From: Clostridium minihomine | Lineage (GTDB): Bacteria > Bacillota > Clostridia > Oscillospirales > Acutalibacteraceae | DNA length: 64,000 nt | Reading direction: 5' to 3' | Assembly: GCF_900240385.1 (NCBI RefSeq) | Contig: NZ_OEQH01000003.1 | Coordinates: 310,001 to 374,000, forward strand | In this document: positions 61,711 through 64,000 of the stretch, piece by piece | How the letters are laid out: every line of letters starts with the position of its first letter | How positions within the stretch are numbered: position 1 is the first letter of the stretch | Translations under genes and position numbers: made by a program | Notes under the pieces: generated by a model | The model's database searches: none | Seen by the model: the letters and a program-made list of their open reading frames with translations, nothing else | What the model was told of the DNA's origin: nothing

Positions 61711-62564
61711 TTGCTGCAATTGTTCCGAACCTGACAAAAACCAACGCAGATCAAGCAACCCAAGCCATTGTCCAGGTGCTGCGCTGCCTTGGCGTTACGG
61801 TGCGGGTAGAAAGTTCTATTCATCAAAGTCTGCCCAATTTAGATGCGGAATTCTGTGAAGATTTTTTTGACATGATCGCCACTTGCGATGTGGTAATCGC
61901 GGTGGGGGGCGACGGGACTATCATTCACGCGGCAAAGCATGCCGCTTTTGCCTCAAAGCCAATCTTGGGGGTAAATGCGGGACGCTTGGGCTTTGTTGCC
62001 GGTTTGGAATTAAATCAGCTGCACCGTCTGCGTCACCTACTGGATGGTGACTATAAGGTGGAGCAACGCATGATGCTGGAAATTTATCTAAAAAGCGAAG
62101 GATATTCAAAACCCTATTACGCCTTAAATGAGGCGGTGGTATCCCGGGGTTCAAAAACGCATATTTTGGACTTTGAGGTGTCTTATAACGGAAATAACCT
62201 GTGTCAGTACCGAGCAGACGGCCTTATCGTCGCCACACCCACAGGCTCCACAGCATATTCCCTGTCTGCGGGCGGGCCGGTGGTGGAGCCTGCCATGCGC
62301 TGCCTTTTGCTGACCCCCATTTGCCCGCATTCCCTGTTTACGCGCCCTGTGGTATTCGGGGAAGATTCCACTTTGCATATTCAGGCGGCTTCCAACGGAC
62401 AAAGTGAGATTTTTTTAACGCTGGATGGGGAACTAGCAATTCCGGTAACCGAAGAAGAATGTATTCGGTTTCAAGCATCCAGTCGATCGGTCAGCCTGAT
62501 TGATTTAAAGCATCAAACATTTTATGAAGTTGTCAATGAAAAACTTTCAGAACGGAGAGCGTGA
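61707..62564 (+). CDS. nadK: NAD kinase
   Basis: The 285-residue enzyme phosphorylates NAD to NADP. It has GGDGT (67-71), LGVNAGRLGFVAGL, and the conserved LNEAVVSRG and DGLIVATPTGSTAYSLSAGGP motif. The start is TTG 61707 in the tlyA stop. The argR ATG starts one base after its stop, so coupling is likely. Confidence 0.96.
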   Translation: MIAAIVPNLTKTNADQATQAIVQVLRCLGVTVRVESSIHQSLPNLDAEFCEDFFDMIATCDVVIAVGGDGTIIHAAKHAAFASKPILGVNAGRLGFVAGLELNQLHRLRHLLDGDYKVEQRMMLEIYLKSEGYSKPYYALNEAVVSRGSKTHILDFEVSYNGNNLCQYRADGLIVATPTGSTAYSLSAGGPVVEPAMRCLLLTPICPHSLFTRPVVFGEDSTLHIQAASNGQSEIFLTLDGELAIPVTEEECIRFQASSRSVSLIDLKHQTFYEVVNEKLSERRA

Positions 62565-62565
62565 C

Positions 62566-63021
62566 ATGAAGACAAGACGGCATACCAAAATTCTGGAATT
62601 GATCGGCGACCACCAGATTGATACGCAGGAAGAATTGCTGCGGCGCTTAAAAGAAGCCGGCTTTGACGTGACCCAGGCCACCGTATCAAGGGACATCAAA
62701 GAGCTTCGCCTTGTGAAAATCCTGTCCGCTGACGGGAAATACCGTTATGCAAACAGCCAGGAACCAGCCAGGGATATTTCAGGAAAATTCTATTCCCTTT
62801 TTGCAGATTCGGCAATAGAAGTGGACTGCGCCATGAATATCGTGGTTGTTAAATGCCTAACTGGAATGGCCAACGCCGTTTGCGCAGCCATGGATAGCCT
62901 GCGCTGGGAAAAAGTGGTGGGCACCATTTCGGGCGATGATACTTTTCTAATTCTTTGCAAAACTCCGGAAATTGCATCCCTGTTGGCAGAGGATTTGAGA
63001 AAACTGATTGTTGGCAGGTGA
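62566..63021 (+). CDS. argR: Arginine repressor ArgR
   Basis: The start at 62566 (MKTRRHTKILELI) is preferred over an upstream frame. The 151-residue protein has the winged helix with DVTQATVSRDIKELRLVK, a linker and a C-terminal hexamer domain with the arginine-binding GTISGDDTFLILC. It controls arginine metabolism genes. The site GGAGAG lies 7 bases upstream. Confidence 0.95.
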   Translation: MKTRRHTKILELIGDHQIDTQEELLRRLKEAGFDVTQATVSRDIKELRLVKILSADGKYRYANSQEPARDISGKFYSLFADSAIEVDCAMNIVVVKCLTGMANAVCAAMDSLRWEKVVGTISGDDTFLILCKTPEIASLLAEDLRKLIVGR

Positions 63022-63027
63022 TATACA

Positions 63028-64000
63028 ATGCTTTCTCAGCTGTATATTGAAAATGTAGCGATCATTGAAAAGTGCGGGCTGGATTTTAATTCCGGCTTTA
63101 ACGTGCTGACCGGTGAAACCGGCGCGGGAAAGTCCATTTTAATCGATTCTATCGGTGCCATTTTGGGGGAGAGAACCTCTCGCGAACTGATCCGAACCGG
63201 CGCTTCTTCCGCTTTTGTCAGCGCGGTATTTTCAAACCCCGGGCAACAAGCCATGGAAAAGCTTCGCGATCTTGGTTACACTGCGGACGAAGAGGGCAAT
63301 GTGCTGATTCAGCGGGAAATTAATCTGACCGGAAGAAATGCCTGCCGCATTAATGGGCGGCCGGCTACCGTTTCTGTGCTCAAAGAAATCAGTCCTTTTC
63401 TAGTCAATGTTCATGGCCAGCATGAAAGTTATCAGCTGCTATCCCCGGATTTGCACATTCGGTACATAGATCGCATGGGCGAGCTTTCTCCTTTAGTAAT
63501 CCAGTATCAGGAAGCATATCGAAAGATGTGCCGGATTCGGGACGAACTGCGGGATTTTGATTTGGATGAGGAACAAAAAGCACGACGGATTGATCTGCTG
63601 AAATATCAGATTCAGGAGCTGGAAGAGGCAGAACTGCGCCTTGGCGAGCAGGAGCAATTGACAGAAAAACGCACCCTGTACCGCAACAGCGAAAAATTGG
63701 CTGGGCAGTTTCAACGAGTGCGCGCTTTGCTGGACGGCGAAGAGGACGGCGGTGTGTTGTCTGCTTTGGGAGAAATCAGCGCAGCATTGGCAGAGGCACA
63801 GCGTTATTTGCCTTCTTTGGGGCAGCTGACGGAACGTTTTCAAAGCATCGAGTATGATTTGCAGGATTGCAGTGAAGAACTAAGTCAATCTGCCGATTTA
63901 TTAGATTATGACCCTGTGGAACTGGAAGAAATTGAGACCCGGCTGGACAGCATTTACCGTTTGAGCCTAAAATATGGCCAAACCACTGAGGATATGCTGA
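63028..64000 (+). CDS. recN: DNA repair protein RecN, N-terminal part
   Basis: From ATG 63028 the frame is open to the window end, giving 324 residues of about 560. The N-terminal ABC-type head has GETGAGKS (29-36), the NVHGQHESYQLL motif (about 128-139), and then a coiled coil rich in Glu and Gln. RecN is an SMC-like ATPase that gathers broken DNA ends. It follows argR by 6 bp, as in Bacillus and Clostridium. Confidence 0.95.
   Translation, partial: MLSQLYIENVAIIEKCGLDFNSGFNVLTGETGAGKSILIDSIGAILGERTSRELIRTGASSAFVSAVFSNPGQQAMEKLRDLGYTADEEGNVLIQREINLTGRNACRINGRPATVSVLKEISPFLVNVHGQHESYQLLSPDLHIRYIDRMGELSPLVIQYQEAYRKMCRIRDELRDFDLDEEQKARRIDLLKYQIQELEEAELRLGEQEQLTEKRTLYRNSEKLAGQFQRVRALLDGEEDGGVLSALGEISAALAEAQRYLPSLGQLTERFQSIEYDLQDCSEELSQSADLLDYDPVELEEIETRLDSIYRLSLKYGQTTEDML

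Noticed and set aside
1-64000. tRNA, rRNA, CRISPR arrays, insertion sequences or prophage
   Set aside because: I scanned the intergenic spaces and saw no cloverleaf-like GTTC loops, repeated spacer pattern, transposase, integrase or phage genes.

Overview
The window looks like ordinary chromosome from a spore-forming, anaerobic Clostridia-type Firmicute, most likely near the Oscillospirales/Ruminococcaceae (inference). The reasons are strong AGGAGG ribosome sites with some TTG and GTG starts, a dense sporulation set (ytfJ, spoVM, a SipL-type DUF3794/LysM gene, spoIVA, a spoIVFA/spoIVFB pair), an NfnAB-type electron-bifurcating transhydrogenase, and gene orders known from Bacillus and Clostridium. 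I saw no rRNA, tRNA, insertion sequence, prophage or CRISPR array.

Layout. 1-1400: the 3' end of a likely IMP dehydrogenase, then minus-strand small genes, an amidase-domain protein and a DUF1540 protein. 1577-5588: VanY carboxypeptidase and the tandem gltX-glnS. 5600-6490: a small minus-strand gene, a candidate structured RNA and a 35-residue hydrophobic peptide. 6516-12417: sbcD-sbcC-WYL regulator, convergent with mntP. 12600-16398: a DUF3787-like gene, an isolated hisH-hisF pair, a thioesterase and a secreted DD-carboxypeptidase. 16513-22847: pgi, a small P-loop protein, a CofE-like ligase, yceD-rpmF, a decayed DUF512 gene, der-plsY, and rpmB on the minus strand. 23128-28433: site-2 protease, scpA-scpB, DUF2953, ytfJ, a second DD-carboxypeptidase and an RsuA-family pseudouridine synthase. 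28768-32005: three genes for a biotin-dependent carboxyltransferase complex.

32366-45986 is the large housekeeping cluster yicC-remA-gmk-rpoZ-priA-def-fmt-yugP-rsmB-rlmN-prpC-prkC-rsgA-thiN-(small membrane protein)-spoVM. It matches the Bacillus order but lacks coaBC and rpe, and rpmB lies elsewhere. 46126-49186 adds sipL and spoIVA, so three spore-coat basement genes sit together. After a nitroreductase gene and a long structured leader come nfnA-nfnB, then spoIVFA-spoIVFB, a pair of M16 peptidase-like genes, lgt, and folD-dxs-tlyA-nadK-argR-recN, which runs off the window end.

Most of this is conserved core genome. The points most worth checking are the carboxyltransferase operon, whose CT subunit is short and seems to lack a canonical loop and which has no membrane pump subunit; the candidate RNA plus hydrophobic peptide near 6.0-6.4 kb; the palindrome-rich leader of nfnAB; the decayed DUF512 gene before der; a CofE-like enzyme with no visible F420 genes; and the spoVM-sipL-spoIVA cluster. 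I found no clearly new multi-gene defence or mobile system.
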